Shown: piece after piece, positions 1 to 6,465 of the stretch
How the letters are laid out: each line of letters opens with the position of its first letter
Numbering within the stretch: the first letter of the stretch is position 1
NCBI GenBank assembly: GCA_017411905.1
Contig: JAFQPB010000058.1
Coordinates: forward strand, 1-12,771
Direction: 5' to 3'
Source of the DNA: Oscillospiraceae bacterium
GTDB taxonomy: Bacteria; Bacillota_A; Clostridia; Oscillospirales; Oscillospiraceae
DNA length: 12,771 nt
Made by a program: the position numbers and the translations under genes
Notes under the pieces: model-generated
Seen by the model: the letters and a program-made list of their open reading frames with translations, nothing else
Told to the model about the DNA's origin: nothing
The model's database searches: none

Positions 1-27
1 ATTTTCGATTTTTTTCGGCTACTATAA

Positions 28-60
28 GATTGCCACGCCCCTTCGGGGCTCGCAATGACA
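28..60. repeat. Short intergenic repeat of the TGTCATTGCGAG...GGCAATC type with hairpin
   Basis: Read on the minus strand this begins TGTCATTGCGAGCCCCG and ends GGCAATC. I recognise it as a common dispersed intergenic repeat of Firmicutes genomes. Inside it GCCCC (37-41) and GGGGC (45-49) form a tight stem with a TTC loop. It lies 17 bases past the gyrB stop codon, so it would sit in the 3' end of the gyrB transcript and may protect or end it; there is no clean U-tract, so a terminator role is only possible. No gene is visible in 1-77. Confidence 0.6.
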
Positions 61-77
61 CCTGCGGGGATTGTTTA

Positions 78-2003
78 TTAGATATCAATATTCACAGCAT
101 AGCGGGCGTTGCGTTCGATCCATTCCTTACGGGGTTCCACCTGCTCGCCCATCAAGATGGTAAAGATCTCGTCGGCACGGCGGGCATCCTCTAAGGTAAT
201 TCTGCGGAGAGTCCGCTTTTCCGGATCCATGGTGGTATCCCACAGCTCGTGGGCATCCATCTCACCAAGACCCTTAAACCGGGAAATTTCCACCTTTGCA
301 TTACTCTCTCCACGAAGCTCTGCAGAAACTAAGTCTCTTTGCTCGTCAGAATAAGCAACCCGCTCGGTCTTACCTCTTTTCAGCTTATAAAGGGGAGGTA
401 CAGCAGAATATACATAGCCGTGCTCGATCAGCGGCCGCATATAGCGGAAGAAGAAGGTCAGCAGCAGGGTACGGATATGGGCACCGTCCACGTCCGCATC
501 GGACATAATGATAATTTTGTGGTAGCGCAGACGTTCAATATCAAAATCCTCACCGATACCGCCGCCAAGGGCAATAATCAGGGGAGAGAGTTTGTCGTTG
601 CCGTAAATTTTGTCAGCCCGTGCCTTTTCTACGTTCAGCATTTTACCCCACATTGCAAGGATCGCTTGGAAACGGGAGTCTCTGCCCTGAATGGCAGAGC
701 CGGCAGCGGAGTCACCCTCGACGATGTAAAGTTCGCAGAGCGACGGGTCTTTTTCATTGCAGTCCTGCAGCTTATCAGGCATACCGCCGGATTCCAAGCC
801 GGTCCTGCGGCGGGCGTTTTCTCTTGCCTTACGGGCAGCTTCTCTTGCCCGGTTTGCCATCATTGCCTTTTCTAAGATGATCTTGGCAGTAGCCGGATGC
901 TCTTCAAAATAGGTGGCAAGCTGCTCACCTACGATCTGCTCCACTAAGGTACGGATATAAGCGTTACCTAATTTTGCCTTGGTCTGACCCTCAAACTGGG
1001 CATCGGTCAGCTTTACGGAGATGATCGCAGAAATACCTTCCCGGCAATCCTCGCCGGAAACCTTATCGTCACCCTTGATAATGCCGACTTTGATACCGTA
1101 ATTGTTCAGAACTCTTGTCAGAGCGGTCTTAAAGCCGGTTTCGTGCATACCGCCCTCAGGGGTGCGCACATCGTTGGCAAAGGACTGGAGATTTTCGTTG
1201 TAGCCATCGTGATACTGCATTGCGATTTCTGCAGAGGCGTCGCCCTTGCTACCGGACATATAGATCACGTCATTGTGAACGACAGTCTTATTTTGATTTG
1301 TCCAAGTGACAAACTCCCGGATACCGCCCTCGTAGCACATTGTTTCCGAAACCGGCGCATCCCCCCGGTCATCGGTAATGGTAATACTAAGGCCTGCGTT
1401 CAGGAAGGCTTCCTCACGCATACGGGCGTGGAGGGTCTCATAAGAATAGACCACCTCATCAAACATCTCCGGGTCAGGCTGGAAGGTGACCTCAGTGCCG
1501 GTTTTATCGGTCTTGCCGACAATACGCATTTCCTGCGTAATATGGCCACGGGCAAATTTCATCTCATAAATATTGCCGTTTTTGAATACCCGGGCAGTCA
1601 GTCTCTCACTGAGCGCATTGACAACAGATGCACCAACACCGTGGAGACCGCCGGATACCTTATAACCGCCACCGCCGAACTTACCGCCGGCGTGCAGTAC
1701 CGTAAAGACTACCTCTAAAGCCGGCTTGCCGGTCTGGGGCTGAATATCTACAGGGATACCACGGCCGTTATCAGTAACAGTGATGGAGTTACCGGGATTG
1801 ATCGTCACCTGAATATGATTACAGTAGCCGGCCAGTGCCTCGTCAATGGAGTTATCCACGATCTCATAGACCAAATGGTGCAGACCCGAGGTGGAAGTAG
1901 AGCCGATATACATACCGGGTCTTTTCCGAACAGCCTCCAAGCCCTCCAAGACTTGAATCTGCTCACCGCCATATTCCTGTGTTACCTTTGTTTCTTCAGA
2001 CAT
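78..2003 (-). CDS. gyrB: DNA gyrase subunit B
   Basis: ATPase subunit of the type IIA topoisomerase that, with GyrA, introduces negative supercoils into DNA. The product is 641 residues, close to the ~640 usual for Firmicutes. The GHKL ATPase domain is N-terminal: E47 and N51 lie in the YEIVDNSIDEA motif, D78 in DNGRGIP, and the GLHGVGASVVNALS lid segment at about 119-132. The transducer domain follows. The TOPRIM domain has EGDSAAGSA (E429) and DADVDGAHIRTLL (D502, D504, D506), then the tail motif RFKGLGEMDAHELW near 575. I chose the ATG at 2003 because AGGAGG lies 7 nt upstream and because the family normally begins just before this point; the reading frame stays open for 26 more codons upstream through hairpin repeats. 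It is the last gene of the dnaN-yaaA-recF-gyrB group, 98 bp after recF. One oddity: the usual LPLRGK/LPLKGK segment reads LAMWGK (W452). Confidence 0.98.
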   Translation of the reverse strand: MSEETKVTQEYGGEQIQVLEGLEAVRKRPGMYIGSTSTSGLHHLVYEIVDNSIDEALAGYCNHIQVTINPGNSITVTDNGRGIPVDIQPQTGKPALEVVFTVLHAGGKFGGGGYKVSGGLHGVGASVVNALSERLTARVFKNGNIYEMKFARGHITQEMRIVGKTDKTGTEVTFQPDPEMFDEVVYSYETLHARMREEAFLNAGLSITITDDRGDAPVSETMCYEGGIREFVTWTNQNKTVVHNDVIYMSGSKGDASAEIAMQYHDGYNENLQSFANDVRTPEGGMHETGFKTALTRVLNNYGIKVGIIKGDDKVSGEDCREGISAIISVKLTDAQFEGQTKAKLGNAYIRTLVEQIVGEQLATYFEEHPATAKIILEKAMMANRAREAARKARENARRRTGLESGGMPDKLQDCNEKDPSLCELYIVEGDSAAGSAIQGRDSRFQAILAMWGKMLNVEKARADKIYGNDKLSPLIIALGGGIGEDFDIERLRYHKIIIMSDADVDGAHIRTLLLTFFFRYMRPLIEHGYVYSAVPPLYKLKRGKTERVAYSDEQRDLVSAELRGESNAKVEISRFKGLGEMDAHELWDTTMDPEKRTLRRITLEDARRADEIFTILMGEQVEPRKEWIERNARYAVNIDI

Positions 2004-2036
2004 AAAAAGTCCTCCTATGCTCTTTGCATATCGTAG

Positions 2037-2094
2037 GGCGGGGGCTTGCTCCCGCCGGCCATTTTGTGTGCAAAATGGCATCGCCGTAGGCGAT
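2037..2094. repeat. Composite of three tandem hairpins between recF and gyrB
   Basis: Three back-to-back inverted repeats fill the recF-gyrB gap. Hairpin 1 pairs GGCGGG (2037-2042) with CCCGCC (2051-2056). Hairpin 2 pairs GCCATTTT (2058-2065) with AAAATGGC (2072-2079). Hairpin 3 pairs ATCGCC (2080-2085) with GGCGAT (2089-2094). The GTAGGGCGGGGGC start resembles the repeat at 9294 onward (CGTAGGGGACGGG), so this is likely a mobile or dispersed palindromic element. In the minus-strand mRNA it lies just upstream of the gyrB ribosome binding site and could affect processing or the recF/gyrB expression ratio; that role is inference. Confidence 0.7.
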
Positions 2095-2101
2095 AAAAAG
2101 T

Positions 2102-3202
2102 CTAAAAGGTTTTCCCGTTACATATTTCAACCGTCTTACCCAACCGGGTAAATCTCCCCGGCTCACAGCAGGTAATAAAGACCTGCCCGCCGGTGATCTG
2201 ATTTAAGATGAAATCCTGCCGCCCGGGGTCTAATTCCGACAGTACATCGTCCAAAAGCAATACCGGCATTTCCCCGCTTTCGCGCTGCATCAGCTCCCGC
2301 TGGGCAAGCTTCAGACTGATAGCTGCGGTACGCACCTGTCCCTGAGAACCGAAGGTCTTAACAGATAAGCCGGATAAACTGACATCAAAGTCATCCCTGT
2401 GCGGGCCGGTCAGGCATTGCATACTCTGAATTTCCGCCCGATGGTGGCTCTCCAAATGCTCCGCAAGTGCTTCCGTCAGCACAGATACAGGCGCAAAAGG
2501 ATCATTTACCGTAGAAACGGTGTGATATTGCAGGGAAAAATCCTCTTTTCCACCGGAAAACTGCCCGTGGTACACACTTGCCGCTTTCCCTAAACCCGCA
2601 AAAAACCGGGCACGGTAGGAGATCAGCAGCGCACCCACCTGACAAAGCCGCGCATTGTACTCCGGCAATACCTCCAAAAGGGCAGGATTCTCAAACTGAT
2701 CCTTGAGTATTCGGCTTTTCTGCTCCAAAATCCGGTTATATTCTACAAGTGCCGCTTCATAATTGGGTCTGAGCTGGCAAAGTGCCTGATCCGCTAACCG
2801 GCGGCGGGGGGCAGCACCGGTCTTTAATACCATCAAATCCTCCGGACAAAACAGCACTGTCTGTAAAATGCCGCTGATCTCCCCGGCGGTCTTTTTCTTT
2901 ACGCCATTACAGTATAGCTGCCGGTTTCTCCCGTTAGGAAACAGCAACCAGCGCAGTGTCTGCTGCCGCTCCTGCGAAAAGACAGAGCCTGAAACCTCTG
3001 CAAAATCCGCCCCAAAGCGAACAAGCTCATTTGTCCTTTGGGCACGAAAGCTCTTGCCGGAGCCTAAATAACCGATCGCCTCTATTAAATTGGTCTTCCC
3101 TTGGGCATTATCGCCCACAATGAGATTTACCTCCGGGGAAAAATCCAACGAGAGGGTCTCATAATTCCGGAAATCCCGGATGCTGATATTACATAGCTGC
3201 AT
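2102..3202 (-). CDS. recF: DNA replication and repair protein RecF
   Basis: SMC-like ABC ATPase that binds single-/double-strand DNA junctions and helps load RecA at gaps (RecFOR pathway). The product is 366 residues, normal for the family. Walker A is GDNAQGKT at 30-37, following the typical N-terminal ISIRDFRNYE segment. The LTGPHRDDF motif is at about 264-272, the ABC signature is SQGQVR at 286-291, and Walker B with D-loop is VLLLDDVLSELD at 314-325. The ATG at 3202 lies inside the 3' end of yaaA, a 14-bp overlap, and no strong Shine-Dalgarno is visible before it, so translational coupling to yaaA is likely. The alternating yaaA-recF-gyrB order is the standard Firmicutes origin arrangement. 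Confidence 0.97.
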   Translation of the reverse strand: MQLCNISIRDFRNYETLSLDFSPEVNLIVGDNAQGKTNLIEAIGYLGSGKSFRAQRTNELVRFGADFAEVSGSVFSQERQQTLRWLLFPNGRNRQLYCNGVKKKTAGEISGILQTVLFCPEDLMVLKTGAAPRRRLADQALCQLRPNYEAALVEYNRILEQKSRILKDQFENPALLEVLPEYNARLCQVGALLISYRARFFAGLGKAASVYHGQFSGGKEDFSLQYHTVSTVNDPFAPVSVLTEALAEHLESHHRAEIQSMQCLTGPHRDDFDVSLSGLSVKTFGSQGQVRTAAISLKLAQRELMQRESGEMPVLLLDDVLSELDPGRQDFILNQITGGQVFITCCEPGRFTRLGKTVEICNGKTF

Positions 3203-3440
3203 GGATAGAAATGAGATAGGTATCGCCGCCGAATACGAAGCTGTCGCCGGGGTAAAGCTTTTTTCCCCGCATAGTGCATACTTCGCCGTTGACAGAAACC
3301 ATACCGTCTAAGATCATCTGCTTGGCCTCACCGCCGGAATAGACGATATTGGCATATTTCATAGCATCCTGCAGCTTAATGAACTCCGTATGGATAACCA
3401 CCGGGATAAAATTTTCCTTTTTCTTAACAGATACTTTCAT
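3189..3440 (-). CDS. yaaA: S4-domain RNA-binding protein YaaA
   Basis: Small S4-domain protein of 83 residues; B. subtilis YaaA, the protein encoded between dnaN and recF, is of similar size. The S4 signature is visible as IKLQDAMKYANIVYSGGEAK (about 21-40), followed by a V-VNGE turn and RGKKLYPGD at about 58-66, the conserved RNA-contact loop. An N-terminal basic stretch (MKVSVKKKENF) is an extension relative to the shorter family members. GAGG lies 8-9 nt before the ATG at 3440, and the gene begins 8 bp after dnaN ends. The family is linked to the ribosome in B. subtilis, but its exact role is not settled; the position inside the replication operon is strongly conserved. Confidence 0.93.
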   Translation of the reverse strand: MKVSVKKKENFIPVVIHTEFIKLQDAMKYANIVYSGGEAKQMILDGMVSVNGEVCTMRGKKLYPGDSFVFGGDTYLISIHAAM

Positions 3441-3448
3441 AAATTTCC

Positions 3449-4549
3449 TCAGCTTTTAATTCTAACCGGCAATACCATATAAGAAAAATCATACTTTTCT
3501 TCTGCAGAAGTAAATACGATAGGGCTTAAGCTGTTGGTCAGCTCCAAGACCACTTCCTCGCTGGGAATGACCCGCAGGGCATCAGCCAAATACCTGACAT
3601 TAAAGCCGATCTCCAAGTCCTTGCCGTCACCGGCAATGGCGCAGCGGTCTTCTGCCGCACCGATGGTGGTATTGGTACGGAGCTGCAGCACCTGCTCGGA
3701 AAATACGCAGCGCACAGGGCTCTTATATTTTTCAGAAACAATAAGGCCTACACGCTCAATAGCAGAGGAAAGGTCAGCTACATTTGCCGTCAGCTTAATG
3801 GGGCTGTTTGTGGGAACGACCTTCCGCCAATCCAAGAAATCGCCCTCCAGTAAGCGGCAGATAAGGGTCGCATCGCCCAAGCTGAACAAAATGTGCTTGC
3901 TGTCCAAGGTGAAGGAAACCTCGTCATCGTTGTCTACCAGTATTTTTTCCACTTCCTTGAGACCTTGCGCCGGCACAACAAAGGAAATTTCCGTACCCGC
4001 ATCCGCCGGGAAGGTGCGCCGGGCAAGACGGAAGCCGTCCACCGCAATTGCAGAGACCTTGTCCGTTTCTACCTCGAACTTTACGCCGGTGTGAATGGGG
4101 CGTCCCTGATTTTCAGAAACCGCAAAAATGGTGCTGCCGATCAGCTCCTTCAGCGCACTTTGGGGAAGCGAAACATTACGGCCGCTGCCTACATCCGGCA
4201 GGCTGGGGTAATCCTCTGCAGGTTCTGCGGAGATGGTAAAGGCAGAATAACCGGCGCGGACAGAAACCTTATAGTTTTCATCTACCGCTACGGTCACCGG
4301 GCCCTCCGGCAGACGGCGGATAATGTCGCCAAATAATCTGGCAGGAAACACACATTTGCCGGCATCTAATATTTCTGCATCCACCCGGTAAATGACTGCT
4401 GTTTCCATATTGTAGCCGGTAAAAGTCAAATCGGTGGAAGCATCGCAATAAATGCCCTCCAAAGCAGTAATGGCACTCTTGGGTGCAACTGCACGGCCGG
4501 TAATATTCAGTGCTGTAACGAGCATACTTTTTTCACAGGTAAACCGCAT
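3449..4549 (-). CDS. dnaN: DNA polymerase III subunit beta (sliding clamp)
   Basis: The ring-shaped processivity clamp that tethers DNA polymerase III to DNA and recruits repair proteins. The product is 366 residues, the usual size, with three repeated clamp folds at roughly 1-120, 128-245 and 246-366. The N-terminus MRFTCEKSMLVTALNITGRAV, the central VDGFRLARR segment, and the C-terminal YMVLPVRIKS tail (equivalent to the Y-x-(L/V)-MPVR terminus that forms part of the protein-binding pocket) are diagnostic. The start at 4549 is supported by GAGG about 8 nt upstream. It is the first gene on the dnaN side of oriC; its leader crosses the AT-rich unwinding region, so its promoter, or readthrough from dnaA, overlaps the origin. 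Confidence 0.98.
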   Translation of the reverse strand: MRFTCEKSMLVTALNITGRAVAPKSAITALEGIYCDASTDLTFTGYNMETAVIYRVDAEILDAGKCVFPARLFGDIIRRLPEGPVTVAVDENYKVSVRAGYSAFTISAEPAEDYPSLPDVGSGRNVSLPQSALKELIGSTIFAVSENQGRPIHTGVKFEVETDKVSAIAVDGFRLARRTFPADAGTEISFVVPAQGLKEVEKILVDNDDEVSFTLDSKHILFSLGDATLICRLLEGDFLDWRKVVPTNSPIKLTANVADLSSAIERVGLIVSEKYKSPVRCVFSEQVLQLRTNTTIGAAEDRCAIAGDGKDLEIGFNVRYLADALRVIPSEEVVLELTNSLSPIVFTSAEEKYDFSYMVLPVRIKS

Positions 4550-4571
4550 ACAAAAAACCTCAATTCTGTAA

Positions 4572-4606
4572 AATAATGAAATATAAATATATAAATAGAG
4601 ATATTA
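4572..4606. other. AT-rich DNA unwinding element candidate
   Basis: An almost purely A/T tract (AATAATGAAATATAAATATA and onward to ATATTA) lies directly between the dnaN start and the DnaA-trio array. This is where strand opening is expected if the trios load DnaA onto single-stranded DNA. Support is from base composition and position only. Confidence 0.7.
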
Positions 4607-4608
4607 GG

Positions 4609-4626
4609 TAGTAATAATAGCAGTAG
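4609..4626 (+). promoter_or_regulatory. DnaA-trio array (basal origin unwinding element)
   Basis: Six in-phase triplets read TAG TAA TAA TAG CAG TAG on the plus strand and end at a GGGG strip (4626-4629) facing the DnaA boxes. The known DnaA-trio element of B. subtilis consists of repeated 3'-GAT-5'-like triplets between a G/C-rich strip after the boxes and the AT-rich unwinding DNA, on the strand bound by the DnaA filament. Polarity, phase and location all match here. The nearest strong box is ~50 bp away (4677); a degenerate box TTTTCCCCA on the minus strand (4638-4646) lies closer. Confidence 0.75.
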
Positions 4627-4676
4627 GGGAAAATATATGGGGAAAACTCCGAAAAGCCTTTTATTTAGGGCGTTTT

Positions 4677-4793
4677 TTATCCACAGCTCCCTTGTGCAGT
4701 TTCCAAAGCTTTTCGACAGCCTTTGTGGAAAAGAAAGGAAGTAAAAATTTTTCCACAGAAAATCTTTCCACATTCCACAACCTCTGTGGAAAA
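4677..4793. promoter_or_regulatory. DnaA-box cluster
   Basis: Boxes against consensus TTATCCACA: 4677-4685 plus, perfect; 4724-4732 minus, TTTTCCACA, one mismatch; 4749-4757 plus, TTTTCCACA, one mismatch; 4785-4793 minus, TTTTCCACA, one mismatch. Weaker candidates with two mismatches are 4710-4718 plus (TTTTCGACA) and 4764-4772 plus (CTTTCCACA). The recurrent TTTTCCACA variant, also found in the dnaA promoter, suggests a lineage-preferred box. Orientation alternates rather than forming a head-to-tail array. Confidence 0.9.
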
Positions 4794-4850
4794 CGAAAAC
4801 AGTTTTATTATTAATCTGCGATCATTAGATAATAGATAATAATTCCAATA

Positions 4851-4867
4851 TATCCGCAACGCGGATA
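4851..4867. repeat. Small palindrome in oriC
   Basis: TATCCGC (4851-4857) and GCGGATA (4861-4867) form a perfect 7-bp inverted repeat around AAC, embedded in AT-rich DNA 35 bp after the dnaA stop codon. It could be a hairpin in the dnaA 3' transcript or a protein-binding site; no U-tract supports a classical terminator. Confidence 0.55.
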
Positions 4868-4874
4868 CTATAAT

Positions 4875-4902
4875 TGTCAACTATCAATTATCAATTGTCA
4901 AT
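4875..4902. repeat. Four tandem heptamers TRTCAAY abutting dnaA
   Basis: Four phased 7-mers follow each other: TGTCAAC, TATCAAT, TATCAAT, TGTCAAT. The last one reaches into the dnaA stop codon (4902-4904). Similar ATTGTCAATTATCAATT strings occur as intergenic repeats in related Clostridia as I recall them; a specific role at the origin is unproven. Confidence 0.65.
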
Positions 4903-6215
4903 TAAAGACAGGAATGGATATTTGCCGTAATATCCCGAATATTGTTTTGCAGTGCTGTGCCGCCCACCTGCAAAGCCTTTTCGATCTTTTCTACGGAGTA
5001 GAGGATGGTGGTGTGATCCTTGCCCAGCTCCATACCGATGGCGGGGAGCGAAAGATTGGTTAGCTGACGAATCAGATAAATGGCAACGTGCCGCGCCTCT
5101 GCTACCGTCTTTGTCCGCTGATTGCTGCGAAGCACCGCTTCGTCAATAGAGTAGAACTTGCAGACCTGGCTGATGATCAGACTGGGCGTGGGCAGCGCGT
5201 TCCCTTCGGTCTTAAACATATCGCTGATAGCCCGGGAGACGTTGGGAAGATCCAGCGGCATATTGTTAAGGTCCCGGTAAGCCATAATCTTTTTGACCGT
5301 GCCTTCGATCTGCCGCACGTTGGTGGTGACATTGACGGCAATGTAGTTACATACATCATCCGGCAGCTCCAAACCGAGAGAAATGGCCTTGTTTTTAATG
5401 ATGGCCATACGGGTCTCATAGTCCGGCGGTTGGACATCGGCGGTCAGACCCCATTCAAAACGGGTCTTCAGCCGATCCTCCAGTGTCAACATATCGCTGG
5501 GCTTCCGGTCGGAGGTCATAACGATCTGCTTGTGCTCCTCGTAGAGCTTATTGAAGGTATGGAAGAATTCCTCTTGGGTGGATTCTTTACCGGCGATAAA
5601 CTGAATATCATCAATGAGGAAGAGGTCAGCTTCCCGGTACTTATTGCGAAATTCCAAATTCTTACCGCTGCCGATGGCGGCGATCAGCTCATTTGTAAAT
5701 TGGTCGCCCTTAATATAGACGATATTCGCCTTGGGATTTTCCTTGCGGATGCCGTTTGCTATGGCGTAAAGCAGGTGGGTCTTACCCACACCGGCCGGGC
5801 CATAAATAAACAGGGGGTTATAGACCTGTCCGGGATTGTTGACTACTGCGTTGGCAGCAGAATACGCGAAACGGTTAGAGGGGCCTACCACGAAGTTCTC
5901 AAAGGAGAACTGGGGATTAAAGGCGATCTGGGGTACACCCTTTTCCTTCTCTTTATAAGCATCCAGCTCCTGAGAGCTGAGAACCAGCAAGGTGGCATCG
6001 GAATTGAATATCTCCCGAAGGGCGGCATTGATAAGCTCGGAGGTTTTGGCAGCGATCATATCCCGGTGGAATTCCGAAGGAATGTGAATTACCAAATGCT
6101 CACCGGTCAGCTCCACTACCTCTGCGCTGTCAAACCAGCCGGAAACAATGGTACTACTGAGGCGTTCCTCCAAATACTGCAGGATTTTCGCCCATACATA
6201 GGCAGAAGAATACAT
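4902..6215 (-). CDS. dnaA: Chromosomal replication initiator protein DnaA
   Basis: AAA+ initiator that binds DnaA boxes, forms an ATP-dependent filament and opens oriC. The product is 437 residues, close to the usual 440-460. Domain I (about 1-80) carries W8 and the GWFDSAEVVELTGEHLVIHIP segment. Domain II is a short linker at roughly 82-97. The AAA+ core starts at NPQFSFENFVVGPSNRFA, with Walker A GPAGVGKT (139-146), Walker B LFLIDD (198-203), an arginine-finger segment EDRLKTRFEWGL (R253) and sensor II NVRQIEG (R301). Domain IV has the DNA-binding helix-turn-helix with SLPAIGMELGKDHTTI; DHTT is at 400-403. The open frame extends 66 codons further upstream, but AAGGAG sits 9 nt before the ATG at 6215 and the extension covers the promoter, so 6215 is the start. 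A DnaA box lies in the promoter. Confidence 0.98.
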   Translation of the reverse strand: MYSSAYVWAKILQYLEERLSSTIVSGWFDSAEVVELTGEHLVIHIPSEFHRDMIAAKTSELINAALREIFNSDATLLVLSSQELDAYKEKEKGVPQIAFNPQFSFENFVVGPSNRFAYSAANAVVNNPGQVYNPLFIYGPAGVGKTHLLYAIANGIRKENPKANIVYIKGDQFTNELIAAIGSGKNLEFRNKYREADLFLIDDIQFIAGKESTQEEFFHTFNKLYEEHKQIVMTSDRKPSDMLTLEDRLKTRFEWGLTADVQPPDYETRMAIIKNKAISLGLELPDDVCNYIAVNVTTNVRQIEGTVKKIMAYRDLNNMPLDLPNVSRAISDMFKTEGNALPTPSLIISQVCKFYSIDEAVLRSNQRTKTVAEARHVAIYLIRQLTNLSLPAIGMELGKDHTTILYSVEKIEKALQVGGTALQNNIRDITANIHSCL

Positions 6216-6277
6216 AATAAACGGCTCCTTTCTCTTTTCTCCATTGGCCGAAAAAAAAGCATACCTATTCACCGTAA

Positions 6278-6306
6278 ATTTTACCACATATCTGTGGAAA
6301 AAACAA
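6278..6306 (-). promoter_or_regulatory. Putative dnaA promoter with internal DnaA boxes
   Basis: Minus-strand -35 TTGTTT (6301-6306, weak) and -10 TAAAAT (6278-6283, five of six) are 17 bp apart, about 60 bp upstream of the dnaA start codon. The spacer holds the inverted pair CCACA-TATC-TGTGG. On the minus strand TTTTCCACA (6293-6301) is a one-mismatch DnaA box; on the plus strand TTTACCACA (6280-6288) has two mismatches. DnaA bound there would cover the promoter, the classical form of dnaA autorepression. Confidence 0.6.
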
Positions 6307-6394
6307 GGCTTTTTTGCGATATACATTATTAAATAAAGAAAATAATCATTTTTGGTGTGTAAAAAATTTATTTTGAAATTTTGCAAAAAAACTG

Positions 6395-6423
6395 TTGACA
6401 AATAAAAATACATATGTTATATT
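6395..6423 (+). promoter_or_regulatory. perR-rubrerythrin promoter
   Basis: A consensus -35 TTGACA (6395-6400) and -10 TATATT (6418-6423) are separated by exactly 17 bp, giving a predicted start near 6430. It points away from dnaA and toward perR, with the ribosome binding site 30 bp on. Confidence 0.85.
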
Positions 6424-6430
6424 ATAAATG

Positions 6431-6453
6431 TAAATAAGAACTATTCTTATTTA
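6431..6453. promoter_or_regulatory. Palindromic operator of the perR operon
   Basis: A perfect inverted repeat has 10-base arms TAAATAAGAA and TTCTTATTTA separated by CTA. It lies right after the -10 element, over the predicted transcription start, and its last base is the first base of the AGGAGG ribosome binding site (6453-6458, 7 nt before the perR ATG). Position and dyad symmetry fit a Fur/PerR-family operator, presumably bound by the downstream gene product. It only partly matches the B. subtilis PerR box (7-1-7 TTATAATNATTATAA), so it would be a lineage variant. Confidence 0.7.
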
Positions 6454-6465
6454 GGAGGTAAATAA

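Larger units (their letters stand above)
4550..4901. other. Chromosomal replication origin oriC (dnaA-dnaN intergenic region)
   Basis: This 352-bp gene-free stretch between dnaA and dnaN contains all the parts expected of a Firmicutes bipartite origin: an AT-rich tract beside dnaN, a run of TAG/TAA triplets, a DnaA-box cluster, and a second AT-rich segment beside dnaA. In the dnaA-to-dnaN direction the order is boxes, G-rich strip, trios, AT-rich DNA, as in B. subtilis. The open reading frames that cross it on the minus strand are low-complexity and lack family similarity, so I regard it as non-coding. Confidence 0.92.

Noticed and set aside
1143..1718. Plus-strand 191-codon frame opposite gyrB
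   Set aside because: Shadow of gyrB; composition follows gyrB codons and no start signal is present.
2004..2081. 26-codon N-terminal extension of GyrB
   Set aside because: It translates the hairpin repeat, and AGGAGG sits right before the ATG at 2003.
4507..4880. Two minus-strand open frames of 67-88 codons across oriC
   Set aside because: They overlap DnaA boxes, trios and the dnaN start; the residues are low-complexity and they lack start signals.
5088..6332. Long plus-strand open frame of 414 codons antisense to dnaA
   Set aside because: It lies wholly opposite the well-supported dnaA gene and its promoter, has no ribosome binding site or family motif, and arises from third-position bias of dnaA.
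6216..6413. 66-codon N-terminal extension of DnaA
   Set aside because: It covers the promoter, DnaA boxes and AT-rich leader; AAGGAG precedes the ATG at 6215, and family length fits that start.
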